From assembly GCA_900768045.1 (NCBI GenBank), contig CAAGBL010000032.1, forward strand, positions 1 to 37,341: DNA of 37,341 bases, in the 5' to 3' direction. The notes beneath the pieces are model-generated. The model did no database searches, was not told the DNA's origin, and was given only the letters and a program-made list of their open reading frames with translations. Source of the DNA: an uncultured Alistipes sp. (GTDB lineage: Bacteria > Bacteroidota > Bacteroidia > Bacteroidales > Rikenellaceae). The translations under genes were made by a program, and so were the position numbers. Position 1 is the first letter of the stretch. Each line of letters opens with the position of its first letter. Below, one piece after another: positions 16,181 through 25,207 of the stretch.

Positions 16181-17836
16181 ATGGAATTTAACACACTCTA
16201 TGAGATAGTGAAGCACAGCGTGGAGAAATTCTCACAGCGCATTGCTTTCTCAATGATTGGCGGCGAGGATGTTTCGTACAAAGAGGTTGGCGAGCGCATC
16301 GAGAAGGTGCAGGATATGTTGCTTAATGCTGGCGTAAATGCTGGCGATAAGGTTGTTATCCTCAGCTCGAGCATGCCTAACTGGGGCATATCATACTTTG
16401 CAGTGACCACTGCGGGCATGATTGCCGTACCTATTCTCCCCGACTTTACACCAGCAGAGCTCGACCTTATCATCGAGCATGCCGAGGCTAAGGCAATTCT
16501 TGTATCCGACAAGCTCTACACAAAGCTCTCGAAGGAGACTATTGAGAAGATGAACATTGTAATCCGTACTAAGGGACTCAACATCATCTCACAGAACGTC
16601 GAGGCACGTGGCCAGAAGCGTATTCCCGAGCCCGACGACATCGCAGTAATCATCTACACCTCGGGCACAACATCTAAGCCTAAGGGTGTGATGCTCACAC
16701 ACTACAATATCTCGGCGCAAACAACAATCATTCCACCACTCTTCGAGTACAACGAGAATGATGTTCTACTATCAATTCTTCCGTTGGCACACACCTACGA
16801 GTGTACCCTCGGCATGATCTACCCATTCTCACGTGGTGCTCAGGTACACTACATGGATCGCCCACCTACCGCCTCGGCACTCATGCCAGCGTTGGCGAAG
16901 GTGCGTCCTACGGTTATCGCCTCAGTACCTCTTATCATGGAGAAGATCTACCGTGGCAAGATTGTGCCTACATTCCAGAAGAAGGCTATCACACGTAAGC
17001 TCTACGGCTGGGATTGGTCACGCAAAATTTTGCACCGCATTGCAGGTAAGCAGCTTATGAAGTTGTTTGGTGGCCGCATGCGCTTCTTCGCTATTGGTGG
17101 CGCTAAGTTCGATAGCGAGGCTGAGCGCTTCTTATACGAGGCTAAGTTCCCATACGGCATCGGCTACGGCCTTACCGAGACAGCTCCTCTTGTTGCGGGC
17201 TGCGTGGGCAACATGGTGCGCATCGGCTCAACAGGCCCTGCGCTCCCTGCCGTACAGATTCGCCTCGACGACATCAACCCAGAAACTGGTCAGGGCGAGA
17301 TAGTTGTTAAGACCCCCTGCTGCATGAAGGGCTACTACAAAAATGAGGAGGCTACAAAGGCAGTATTCACTGAGGACGGCTGGTTCCGCACTGGCGACCT
17401 TGGCGCAATCTCTGAGGACGGCTGGATCTTCATCAAGGGACGTCTTAAGAATATGATTGTTGGCCCTTCGGGCGAGAACATCTACCCTGAGGACATTGAG
17501 GAGGTACTAAACTCTAACCGCTTTGTTGCCGAGTCGGTTGTTACTGAGGAGGATGGCAAGCTCATCGCCTTGGTTTACTTCGACACAACGGCTCTTGAGG
17601 AGGCATACGACGAGTTCAAGCACAAGATGGCTGTGAGCAAGGAGCAGGTGGCTCTCAAGATGGAGGAGATTAAGCGTGAGGTGTTGGAGTATGTAAACTC
17701 TAAGGTAAACCGCTTCTCGAAGATTACTAAGGTCATTGACAACGAGGGCGAGTTTGAGAAGACTCCAACCAAGAAGATCCGTCGCTTCGTCTATGACCGC
17801 AGCAAGACGCCTACAAATGAGGCTGATAAGAAGTAA
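16181..17836 (+). CDS. Long-chain fatty acid-CoA ligase (AMP-forming)
   Basis: This 551-residue member of the ANL superfamily activates a fatty acid as acyl-AMP and transfers it to CoA. It has the phosphate loop YTSGTTSKPKG at 159-169, GYGLTETAPL in the acyl-binding core, GWFRTGDLG with the hinge aspartate, and PTKKIRR near the C-terminus with the expected lysine. FadD15-type proteins of this length are common in Bacteroidales. It is transcribed alone, divergent from queG, and ends at a strong terminator at 17861-17896. A weak -7-like TATCTTTT is at 16154-16161. Exact chain length is not readable from sequence. Confidence 0.9.
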   Translation: MEFNTLYEIVKHSVEKFSQRIAFSMIGGEDVSYKEVGERIEKVQDMLLNAGVNAGDKVVILSSSMPNWGISYFAVTTAGMIAVPILPDFTPAELDLIIEHAEAKAILVSDKLYTKLSKETIEKMNIVIRTKGLNIISQNVEARGQKRIPEPDDIAVIIYTSGTTSKPKGVMLTHYNISAQTTIIPPLFEYNENDVLLSILPLAHTYECTLGMIYPFSRGAQVHYMDRPPTASALMPALAKVRPTVIASVPLIMEKIYRGKIVPTFQKKAITRKLYGWDWSRKILHRIAGKQLMKLFGGRMRFFAIGGAKFDSEAERFLYEAKFPYGIGYGLTETAPLVAGCVGNMVRIGSTGPALPAVQIRLDDINPETGQGEIVVKTPCCMKGYYKNEEATKAVFTEDGWFRTGDLGAISEDGWIFIKGRLKNMIVGPSGENIYPEDIEEVLNSNRFVAESVVTEEDGKLIALVYFDTTALEEAYDEFKHKMAVSKEQVALKMEEIKREVLEYVNSKVNRFSKITKVIDNEGEFEKTPTKKIRRFVYDRSKTPTNEADKK

Positions 17837-17860
17837 TTCTTAAATATAAGTATAAAAAAA

Positions 17861-17896
17861 ATATGCGACTTGCCCTTGCAGGTTGCATATTTTTTT
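17861..17896. terminator. Terminator of the acyl-CoA ligase gene, overlapping the B12 promoter
   Basis: Bases 17861-17873 pair with 17878-17890 in a 13-bp stem (two G-T pairs) with a 4-base loop, flanked by eight A on the left and seven T on the right. The T-run and loop overlap the -33 and spacer of the next promoter. Confidence 0.88.
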
Positions 17897-17905
17897 ATAC
17901 CTTTG
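17876..17905 (+). promoter_or_regulatory. Promoter of the vitamin B12 uptake operon
   Basis: TTG (17876-17878), 19 bases, then TACCTTTG (17898-17905) fit the Bacteroidetes -33/-7 consensus. Transcription would begin near 17912, right at the 5' edge of the cobalamin riboswitch. Confidence 0.7.
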
Positions 17906-17913
17906 CCTGTGCA

Positions 17914-18083
17914 TTGGTTCTCATTGGGCTGCATGTCCAACCTGAGATTAAAAGGGAAATGGGTGAAATTCCCATACAGTTCCCGCTGCTGTGAGCCTCA
18001 CAAAGCTCTACGACATCAAGTTGTCACTGGGGTAAATCCCTGGGAAGGCATCGTAGAGTGAGACAAGTCAGAAGACCTGCCAA
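17914..18083 (+). promoter_or_regulatory. Cobalamin riboswitch
   Basis: The region contains the class-defining conserved core: AAAAGGGAA, GGGTGAAATTCCC, ACAGTTCCCGCTGCTGTGA, a distal stem ending with GGGAAGGC, and AGTCAGAAGACCTGCC. These match the adenosyl-/methylcobalamin riboswitch B12 box and neighbouring helices. It should turn down the four downstream genes when cobalamin is plentiful. No obvious terminator with a T-run follows, so translational control or RNA decay is more likely than transcription attenuation. Confidence 0.93.
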
Positions 18084-18318
18084 GCATTTATTACGAGATT
18101 GTGCCTGCGGCGAATGGGCTGGTCTAAAGACTTTATGTTTTCAGGTTGGGAGTCTACTCCTTTATACTCTGTCGAGCGCACCTATAGTAGGTGGCAGTTA
18201 TGGTCATAGTTATATGACTACCAACCCTTAAGCATATCATCTTACTACCATTCAACATACGCATTGCATGCTCTTGTAGTGTTAAAGTTTACGGCGAATG
18301 ACCTTTTAACAAAACATT
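18084..18318 (+). promoter_or_regulatory. Long structured leader after the riboswitch
   Basis: About 235 bases separate the riboswitch core from the first start codon. GGTTGG and AGTC (18144-18149 and 18151-18154) pair with GACT and CCAACC (18216-18219 and 18221-18226), closing a 61-base loop with one G-A mismatch. A smaller hairpin GTCT-AA-AGAC lies at 18123-18132. No protein is supported here. It may be the expression platform or a separate regulatory RNA. Confidence 0.5.
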
Positions 18319-19503
18319 ATGAGAAAAGCTATTTTTATGGCTATGAGCGTAGTAGCTACGTTGCTTGCCGCAGTTAGTTGTCAGTATGACGACGGAGCAA
18401 TTTGGGAGAAGATTGATGAGATGGATGCTGAGATTGAGCAAAATCGCAACGACATCGCAACACTCACAGCCTTGATCGAGGCGCTCGACCTTGGCAAGGT
18501 TATCATCAAGACAGAGCTTACCAACGAGGGCGTGGTGCTCACCTTTAGCGACAATAGCACCATAGTTATACATCACGGCAAAGATGGCAAGCAGGGAGAG
18601 GCTGGCGACTCGCTATTTAAGTCGATTGAGGAGACCGACAGCGAGGTTATCATCACCCTAACAGATGGCCGCATAATACGCCTAAGCAAGATTAGCGATG
18701 ATAACACCGAGGAAGATGAAGGCGGCGGCGAGGGCTACACACTTCGCATACTAACATTTGAGGATGACGATGCAATGTTTGCGCCCTACATGCTCTATGG
18801 TGGTACCGAGATTAATACATGGAGCAACCTCATCGATGAAATGCAGTATGGTGGAAGATTAACCTACACCGACTTTATGACAGATGCCTACTACTGGCAT
18901 GACGAGCACAACACCGAGCTATACCACTCGTTTGCAACACCTTATTGGCAAGGAGGGCACGTAATATCGAACTACGTTGTAGAGGACTACACCACCCTAC
19001 CCGAGGGATACTACGGTTGGTATGAGCTACAAATGTCCAACCCTATTGGCGGACATAATGGCTCGGCAAACTTTGCTGTGCACAACGGTTATAGCGACTT
19101 TTTTAACTCGCAGATTTACGACTCATCGTTGCAGACCCTTGAGTTTGCCGACGGCTGGGAGCGAGTCATAGATCACATGTACGTAACAAACACCTGCTAT
19201 GTGCTCAACTCGCTAAATTATGGAGATGGCTTTAACAGCCCTGCCACCGAACAGACCTTTATTAAGATAGTGGCATACGGCTATAACAGCAGCGAGGAGA
19301 TAACTGGCTCGGTGGAGTTCACGCTATGCGACGGTATAGACAACATCGTTGCCGAGTGGACAAAATGGGATTTGTCGCCACTTGGCAAGGTCGCAAAGAT
19401 AGCCTTTAACTTTGTTGCGTCAGAGGACCAAATTGGCGACTACGGCATGAACTGCCCCGCATACTTTGCCTACGACGACGTGGCTGTAAGATTTGAAAGA
19501 TAG
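18319..19503 (+). CDS. DUF4465-type surface lipoprotein of the B12 operon
   Basis: The 394-residue protein has a lipobox signal ending AAVSC (C21), a short coiled coil (KIDEMDAEIEQNRNDIATL), a beta-rich DUF4988-like segment (VVLTFSDNSTIVIHHGKDGK), an acidic linker (DDNTEEDEGGGEG, about 133-145), and a C-terminal domain that looks like DUF4465 (LTFEDDDAMFAPYM, DFMTDAYYWHDEHN, SNPIGGHNGSANFAVHNGY, PAYFAYDDVAVRFER). It is the first gene after the cobalamin riboswitch. Bacteroides B12 loci encode extra cobalamin-binding lipoproteins called BtuH, and this may be one; I cannot confirm that from sequence. Surface export is inferred. Confidence 0.82.
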   Translation: MRKAIFMAMSVVATLLAAVSCQYDDGAIWEKIDEMDAEIEQNRNDIATLTALIEALDLGKVIIKTELTNEGVVLTFSDNSTIVIHHGKDGKQGEAGDSLFKSIEETDSEVIITLTDGRIIRLSKISDDNTEEDEGGGEGYTLRILTFEDDDAMFAPYMLYGGTEINTWSNLIDEMQYGGRLTYTDFMTDAYYWHDEHNTELYHSFATPYWQGGHVISNYVVEDYTTLPEGYYGWYELQMSNPIGGHNGSANFAVHNGYSDFFNSQIYDSSLQTLEFADGWERVIDHMYVTNTCYVLNSLNYGDGFNSPATEQTFIKIVAYGYNSSEEITGSVEFTLCDGIDNIVAEWTKWDLSPLGKVAKIAFNFVASEDQIGDYGMNCPAYFAYDDVAVRFER

Positions 19504-19506
19504 GAT

Positions 19507-20418
19507 ATGAAGAGAGTTTTAGATTTAATATTTTTAAGTGTGATTGTTGCAATCTCCTCGTCGTGTAATATCGACGAGGAGATTGTTGTGCCTATGCCCG
19601 AAGAGCCAGAGAGTGAGCATGTTGTTGTCTACGACTACACCCCAGCCCCTGGACAGTTTATCAACGAGCTCAAAACAGGTGGCTTCAAGGGCACAGAGAC
19701 AACCATGACAAGCGCCATAGAGTATGCCGAGGAGCGTATTGCCCAAAACCTATTTGTGTCGCTCGGGGGCTTTGGTGGATATATCGTCATGGGCCTCGAC
19801 CATAGTATAGCCAATGCTGAGGGTAGCGATTTTGGCATTATGTGCAACACCTTTGACGGCTCATCAGAGCCAGGCATTGTGTGGGTTATGCAGGACGAGA
19901 ATGGTGACGGCAAAGCAAATGATGTCTGGTATGAGCTGCGTGGCTCGGAGAGTGGAGCATCGACAACCATACAAAACTACGAGGTTACATACTACCGCCC
20001 CACAGAACCCAAGCAGCCTGTAAGGTGGAGCGACAACCAAGGTGGCAGTGGAGAGATTGCCCATATCGACAACTTTCACTCACAAGACTACTACTACCCG
20101 CTATGGATTGAGGCAGATAGCTATACCCTCACAGGAACACGCCTCGAACCTCGCAACTACGACAAACTTGGCAACGGCGCCATGTGGGTAAATCCATGCT
20201 ACGACTGGGGATATGCCGACAATGCAAGCCCCAGCGACTTTTTCAGCGACAAGCGAGCTAACCACTTCGACATCTCTAACGCCATAGACTCGGAGCTTAA
20301 TGCCATTGAGCTCGACCATATCGACTTTGTGAAGGTGCAGTGCGCTGTGCAGGCGGCGAGTGGCTGGCTGGGAGAGCTATCTACGGAGGTGTGCGGACTC
20401 TACGATTTGAATGACTAA
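19507..20418 (+). CDS. Lipoprotein of the B12 operon, function unknown
   Basis: The 303-residue protein has a signal ending ISSSC (C20) and a mature beta-rich domain with GGFGGYIVMGLDHSI, EPGIVWVMQDENGDGKANDVWYEL and DHIDFVKVQCAVQ. Similar proteins are often annotated only as cell-surface or PKD-type proteins in Bacteroidales B12 loci. DENGDGKAND resembles a calcium-binding loop. It starts 3 bases after the DUF4465 gene and ends 3 bases before the BtuG-like gene. A role in surface capture of cobalamin or of a corrinoid carrier is inferred from context only. Confidence 0.82.
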   Translation: MKRVLDLIFLSVIVAISSSCNIDEEIVVPMPEEPESEHVVVYDYTPAPGQFINELKTGGFKGTETTMTSAIEYAEERIAQNLFVSLGGFGGYIVMGLDHSIANAEGSDFGIMCNTFDGSSEPGIVWVMQDENGDGKANDVWYELRGSESGASTTIQNYEVTYYRPTEPKQPVRWSDNQGGSGEIAHIDNFHSQDYYYPLWIEADSYTLTGTRLEPRNYDKLGNGAMWVNPCYDWGYADNASPSDFFSDKRANHFDISNAIDSELNAIELDHIDFVKVQCAVQAASGWLGELSTEVCGLYDLND

Positions 20419-20421
20419 TAG

Positions 20422-21489
20422 ATGAGTAAGAGTACTACATATATAACTCTATTACTGCTGCTTGCCCTCACCTCGTGCATGAAGTGGGAGTACGGCATAG
20501 AGGAGGATTTCGACCTATCAGCCTCAGGCGACGGACTCTTCATCTGCAACGAGGGTAACTTCCAGTATGGCAACGCCACACTATCGTACTACGATCCTCA
20601 AAGCATGACGACGCAGAACGAGATATTCTACCGTGCCAACGCCATGAAGCTCGGCGACGCATGTCAGTCTATGATTATTCGTAACGGGATAGGTTGGGTT
20701 GTGGTGAATAACTCGCACGTCGTGTTTGCTATCGACATCAACACCTTCAAGGAGGTGGGACGAATCACAAACCTCACGTCGCCACGCTATATCCACTTTC
20801 TCTCAGATGAGAAGGCATACATCACTCAGATTTGGGATAACCGCATATTCATCGTAAACCCTAAGCGCTACGAGATTACGGGATATATCGACATACCAAA
20901 TATGACAATGGAGTCGGGCTCTACGGAGCAGATGGTACAGTATGGCAAGTATGTCTACGTCAACTGCTGGTCATACCAAAACCGCATCATAAAAATCGAC
21001 ACCGAGACCGACCAAGTCGTCGATGAACTTGTCGTGGGCATACAGCCTACGTCGCTTGTTATGGACTGCAACAACAAGCTCTGGACTGTGACCGATGGTG
21101 GCTACGAGGGCTCGCCATACGGACACGAGACACCCTCACTCTACCGCATTGATGCCGAGACATTTACCATCGAGAAGCAGTTTAAGTTTAAGTTTGGCGA
21201 CTGGCCCTCGGAGGTGCAGCTAAATGGTACTAAGGATAAGCTCTACTGGCTCAACGACGACGTATGGGAGATGGAGGTTACGGCCGACCGTGTGCCCGTG
21301 CGCCCCTTCCTACCATACAATGGCACATTGTACTACGGACTAACGGTATGCCCTCGCACGGGCGACGTATATATAGCCGATGCCATAGACTATGTTCAGC
21401 AGGGCATGGTATATCGCTTCTCGAAAGAGCAAGAGCTCATAGATAGTTTCTATGTGGGTATCATACCAGGAGCATTTTGTTGGAAATAA
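20422..21489 (+). CDS. btuG: BtuG-like beta-propeller lipoprotein (B12 capture)
   Basis: The 355-residue protein has a lipobox signal (LALTSC, C19) and a mature part of repeated YncE/NHL-like four-stranded blades, with recurring units such as NSHVVFAIDINTFKEVGRI, NRIFIVNPKRYEITGYI, NRIIKIDTETDQVVDELVVG and PSLYRIDAETFTIEKQFKF. BtuG of Bacteroides is a surface seven-bladed propeller that takes cobalamin with extreme affinity and caps the BtuB receptor. Length, fold, riboswitch control and the btuB gene directly downstream all agree. No B12-contact residues were checked. Confidence 0.88.
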   Translation: MSKSTTYITLLLLLALTSCMKWEYGIEEDFDLSASGDGLFICNEGNFQYGNATLSYYDPQSMTTQNEIFYRANAMKLGDACQSMIIRNGIGWVVVNNSHVVFAIDINTFKEVGRITNLTSPRYIHFLSDEKAYITQIWDNRIFIVNPKRYEITGYIDIPNMTMESGSTEQMVQYGKYVYVNCWSYQNRIIKIDTETDQVVDELVVGIQPTSLVMDCNNKLWTVTDGGYEGSPYGHETPSLYRIDAETFTIEKQFKFKFGDWPSEVQLNGTKDKLYWLNDDVWEMEVTADRVPVRPFLPYNGTLYYGLTVCPRTGDVYIADAIDYVQQGMVYRFSKEQELIDSFYVGIIPGAFCWK

Positions 21490-21500
21490 ACGCAGATGTA

Positions 21501-23552
21501 ATGAGGAGGCTACTACTAATATTATGCGTTGTTTTATCTCCGTTTGTTGCAATGGCTCAGGAGGAGGTAACAAAGGATTGGGCAACACGAGGCATTCATA
21601 TCCGTGAGGTGGCGGTATATGGCAAGCGCCCGATGAAGGAGATAGGCACACAGCAAACAAAGTTTGATACGGTGGTGCTCAAGGAGAATATCGCCCTCTC
21701 GATGGCAGATGTCCTTACGTTTAACTCTGCCATATTTGTTAAAAACTACGGCCGTGCTACGCTCTCGACGGTTGCCTTTCGTGGCACGTCGCCCTCGCAT
21801 ACGCAGGTGTCGTGGAACGGCATGAAGATAAACAACCCTATGCTCGGCATGACCGACTTTTCGATGATTCCTTCGTACTTCATCGACGACGCCTCGTTGC
21901 TACATGGCACATCGTCGGTAAACGAGACGGGAGGTGGCCTTGGCGGAGCAGTTAAGCTATCGACAAAGCCCGCACAAACAAGAGGTTTTGGTCTACAATA
22001 TATCCAGGGCATAGGTTCGTTTAAGACCTTCGACGAGTTTCTACGCCTGACATACGGTAACGACCACTGGCAGGTCTCTACACGTGCCGTCTACTCGTCG
22101 TCGCCCAACGACTACAAATATCGCAACCACGACAAAAAGATAAACGTCTACGATGAGGAGATGAACATCGTAGACCAATACTACCCTATCGAGCACAACC
22201 GCAGCGGCGCATATAAAGATTTCCACCTCTTGCAAGAGGCATACTACAACACTGGACGTGGCGATAGATTTGGCCTGAATGCCTGGTACATAAACTCGAA
22301 CCGTGAGCTGGCGATGCTTACGGTAGACCATGGCGACGAGACCGACTTCGAGAATAGACAGCGTGAACAGACATTCCGAGGCGTTGTGTCGTGGGACCAC
22401 CTACGAGAGAGCTGGAAGCTGGGAGCTAAGGCGGGATATATCCATACCTGGATGGCCTACGACTATAAGCGTGACCTGGGCAATGGTACCATGGCACACA
22501 TGACACGCTCACGTAGCCGCATCAACACCTTCTATGGACAGGTGGACGGCGAGTACTCCATAGGCACAAAGTGGCTCTTTACGGCCAACCTTTCGCTTCA
22601 TCAGCATATCGTTGAGAGCGAGGATAAAAATATTATACGCCAAGATGGCAACAAGGCCATTGTGGGCTATCGTAAAGGTCGTCCCGAACTGTCGGGCTCG
22701 GCATCAGCTAAGTGGCGACCTACTGAGAGGTTAGGCCTCTCGTTTGTAGTTCGTGAGGAGATGGTGGGCCGAGAGTGGACTCCTATAATTCCTGCATTTT
22801 TCGTCGACGGACTAATCTCAAAAAAGGGAAACGTTGTAGCCAAGGCCTCGGTATCACGTAACTATCGCTTCCCAACGCTCAACGACCTATATTTCCTCCC
22901 TGGCGGTAACCCTGACCTAAGGAAGGAGAGTGGCTGGACATACGATGCGGGCATCTCATTTGCCGTGGGCAAGGAGGGAGTATACTCGCTCACGGGCTCA
23001 GCAAACTGGTTTGAGTCATTCATCGAGGATTGGATCATCTGGCTACCTACGCCCAAGGGCTTCTTCTCACCCGACAACATCAAAGATGTTCATGCCTACG
23101 GCATAGAGCTAAAGGGCGACTTAGATGTGGCCCTTACGAAGGAGTGGCAGCTTGGACTTAATGGTACCTTCTCGTGGACTCCGTCGATAAATACGGGCGA
23201 GCCTCGCACACCAGCCGATAAGTCGGTAGGCAAGCAACTACCATACGTACCTAAGCTATCGTCAACCGTAACGGGCCGCCTCTCGTGGCGCAGATGGAGC
23301 TTCCTCTATAAGTGGTGCTACTACTCGGAGCGCTACACCATGTCGTCGAACGACATATCGCTCACAGGCAAGCTACCGCCATACTTCATGTCGAACATCT
23401 CGCTCGAAAAGGTGTTAGTGTTTAAGTGGGCCGACCTCTCGCTAAAGGGCACAGTAAACAATCTCTTTAACGAGGAGTATTTGTCGGTGCTATCACGCCC
23501 CATGCCAGGCATCAACTTTGAGATATTCATCGGCATAACTCCGAAATGGTAG
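21501..23552 (+). CDS. btuB: TonB-dependent receptor, BtuB-like cobalamin transporter
   Basis: This outer-membrane beta-barrel should import cobalamin using TonB energy. I place the start at the ATG at 21501 (683 residues), which gives a clean signal peptide ending AMAQ; an upstream TTG at 21477 adds eight non-signal residues. After it come a plug domain (ENIALSMADVLTFNSAIFVKNYG, with ATLSTVAFRGTSPSHTQVSWNG and GGLGGAVKL) and a barrel ending in the aromatic FIGITPKW. There is no SusD partner, and the gene is 11 bases after the BtuG-like gene; both support the B12 assignment. No BtuFCD inner-membrane genes are in the window. Confidence 0.9.
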   Translation: MRRLLLILCVVLSPFVAMAQEEVTKDWATRGIHIREVAVYGKRPMKEIGTQQTKFDTVVLKENIALSMADVLTFNSAIFVKNYGRATLSTVAFRGTSPSHTQVSWNGMKINNPMLGMTDFSMIPSYFIDDASLLHGTSSVNETGGGLGGAVKLSTKPAQTRGFGLQYIQGIGSFKTFDEFLRLTYGNDHWQVSTRAVYSSSPNDYKYRNHDKKINVYDEEMNIVDQYYPIEHNRSGAYKDFHLLQEAYYNTGRGDRFGLNAWYINSNRELAMLTVDHGDETDFENRQREQTFRGVVSWDHLRESWKLGAKAGYIHTWMAYDYKRDLGNGTMAHMTRSRSRINTFYGQVDGEYSIGTKWLFTANLSLHQHIVESEDKNIIRQDGNKAIVGYRKGRPELSGSASAKWRPTERLGLSFVVREEMVGREWTPIIPAFFVDGLISKKGNVVAKASVSRNYRFPTLNDLYFLPGGNPDLRKESGWTYDAGISFAVGKEGVYSLTGSANWFESFIEDWIIWLPTPKGFFSPDNIKDVHAYGIELKGDLDVALTKEWQLGLNGTFSWTPSINTGEPRTPADKSVGKQLPYVPKLSSTVTGRLSWRRWSFLYKWCYYSERYTMSSNDISLTGKLPPYFMSNISLEKVLVFKWADLSLKGTVNNLFNEEYLSVLSRPMPGINFEIFIGITPKW

Positions 23553-23590
23553 GTTTCTAAAGAAAAAATTGTATAAAAGAGCATAGACTA

Positions 23591-23621
23591 TTGCTACAAT
23601 CAATATTTTTTTGTAATTTTG
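23591..23621 (+). promoter_or_regulatory. guaB promoter
   Basis: TTG (23591-23593), 20 bases, TAATTTTG (23614-23621) match the Bacteroidetes promoter consensus, 32 bases before the guaB start codon. Confidence 0.72.
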
Positions 23622-23652
23622 TGCGCAACATAAAATTATAAACCTGATTGCT

Positions 23653-25128
23653 ATGTCTTTTATCGATGAAAGGGTGTCGACAACAGGTCTCACATTCGAT
23701 GATGTGTTGCTCGTGCCTGCCTATTCTGAGGTACTTCCTCGTGAGGTTTCGACTGTAGGTCGCTTCTCTCGCAATATTCAGCTTAACATTCCTATTGTGT
23801 CTGCTGCTATGGACACCGTTACCGAAGCGCCTTTGGCTATTGCCTTGGCTCGTGAGGGTGGTATCGGCGTAGTACACAAGAACATGTCTATCGCAGCTCA
23901 GGCTGCTCACGTGCGCCGTGTGAAGCGTGCTGAGAGTGGCATGATTTACGATCCTGTGACTATCAAGAAGGACAACACCGTGGGCGACGCTCTTCAACTT
24001 ATGCAGGAGAACAAAATTGGCGGTATTCCTGTTGTTGATGACAATGGCATGCTCATTGGTATCGTTACCAACCGTGACCTTCGCTTCCAGAGCGACATGA
24101 ACCGTGCTATCGACGAGGTGATGACCAAGGAGAATATCGTAACAACTCACGAGACCGACCTTAAGTCGGCTGCCGAGGTACTCCTTGCAAATAAGATTGA
24201 GAAGCTCCCAGTTGTTGATAACAATGGCAAGCTCGTCGGTCTTATCACCTATCGTGACATCACTAAGCTCAAGGATAATCCTAACGCATGTAAGGACGCT
24301 AAGGGCAGATTGCGTGTAGCTGCTGGTATCGGCATTACGCCTGATGCTATGGAGCGTGTTGCTGCGCTTGTTGCTGAGGAGGTTGATGCTGTAGTTTTGG
24401 ACTCAGCACACGGCCACACTAAGGGCGTTGTTGACCTTCTCCGCAAGATTAAGGCTACCTATCCACACCTCGACGTTGTTGTGGGTAACATCGCAACTGC
24501 TGAGGCAGCAAAATATCTTATCGAGAATGGTGCCGACGGTATCAAGGTAGGTATCGGCCCAGGCTCAATCTGTACTACACGTATCATCGCTGGTGTGGGC
24601 GTACCACAGCTCTCAGCAATATATGACGCTTCAACAGAGGCAAAGAAGGCTGGTGTGCCTATCATCGCTGACGGTGGCTTGCGCTACTCTGGCGACATTG
24701 TTAAGGCGTTGGCTGCTGGTGGTAACTGCGTTATGGTCGGCTCAATGTTCGCAGGAACTGAGGAGTCGCCAGGTGAGACTATCATCTACAACGGTCGTAA
24801 GTTCAAGGCTTACCGTGGCATGGGCTCTATTGACGCTATGAAGGCTGGTTCTGCTGACCGCTACTTCCAGAAGGGCAACGAGATTAACGTGATGAAGCTC
24901 GTGCCAGAGGGTATCGTAGGCCGTGTACCATTCAAGGGCAAGCTCTCTGAGACAGTATATCAGCTTGTTGGCGGTATCCGTGCGGGTATGGGCTACTGTG
25001 GTGCTAAGGATATCGACACCTTGCAGAATGCTCGCTTCGTGCGTATCACATCGAGTGGCGTAACCGAGAATCACCCTCACGACATCACTATTACCAGCGA
25101 GACTCCTAACTATTCACGTGGCGAGTAG
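23653..25128 (+). CDS. guaB: Inosine-5'-monophosphate dehydrogenase
   Basis: IMPDH converts IMP to XMP, the committed step of GMP synthesis. The 491-residue TIM-barrel enzyme has the N-terminal TFDDVLLVPAYSEVLP, a pair of inserted CBS domains (about 95-205, repeated GGIPVVDDNG and KLPVVDNNG units), the catalytic loop GIGPGSICTTR with C307, and the flap containing YRGMGS. It has its own promoter and is followed by guaA. Confidence 0.97.
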   Translation: MSFIDERVSTTGLTFDDVLLVPAYSEVLPREVSTVGRFSRNIQLNIPIVSAAMDTVTEAPLAIALAREGGIGVVHKNMSIAAQAAHVRRVKRAESGMIYDPVTIKKDNTVGDALQLMQENKIGGIPVVDDNGMLIGIVTNRDLRFQSDMNRAIDEVMTKENIVTTHETDLKSAAEVLLANKIEKLPVVDNNGKLVGLITYRDITKLKDNPNACKDAKGRLRVAAGIGITPDAMERVAALVAEEVDAVVLDSAHGHTKGVVDLLRKIKATYPHLDVVVGNIATAEAAKYLIENGADGIKVGIGPGSICTTRIIAGVGVPQLSAIYDASTEAKKAGVPIIADGGLRYSGDIVKALAAGGNCVMVGSMFAGTEESPGETIIYNGRKFKAYRGMGSIDAMKAGSADRYFQKGNEINVMKLVPEGIVGRVPFKGKLSETVYQLVGGIRAGMGYCGAKDIDTLQNARFVRITSSGVTENHPHDITITSETPNYSRGE

Positions 25129-25174
25129 TTTGTTGTGATAATGGCTCATCTACTGCCGCTAACAAATTATTATA

Positions 25175-25207
25175 GCAATGGGCAGTACCCAAAGTACAGC
25201 CCATCGC
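25175..25207 (+). other. Stem-loop between guaB and guaA
   Basis: GCAATGGGC (25175-25183) pairs with GCCCATCGC (25199-25207) with one mismatch, and an inner GTAC pairs with GTAC (25185-25188, 25194-25197). No T-run follows, so it is not a standard terminator. It could be an RNA-processing or regulatory hairpin in the 169-base gap. I recognise no known purine riboswitch. Confidence 0.5.

Noticed and set aside
21477..21500. TTG start adding eight residues to BtuB
   Set aside because: It would bury the signal peptide; ATG at 21501 gives a normal one.
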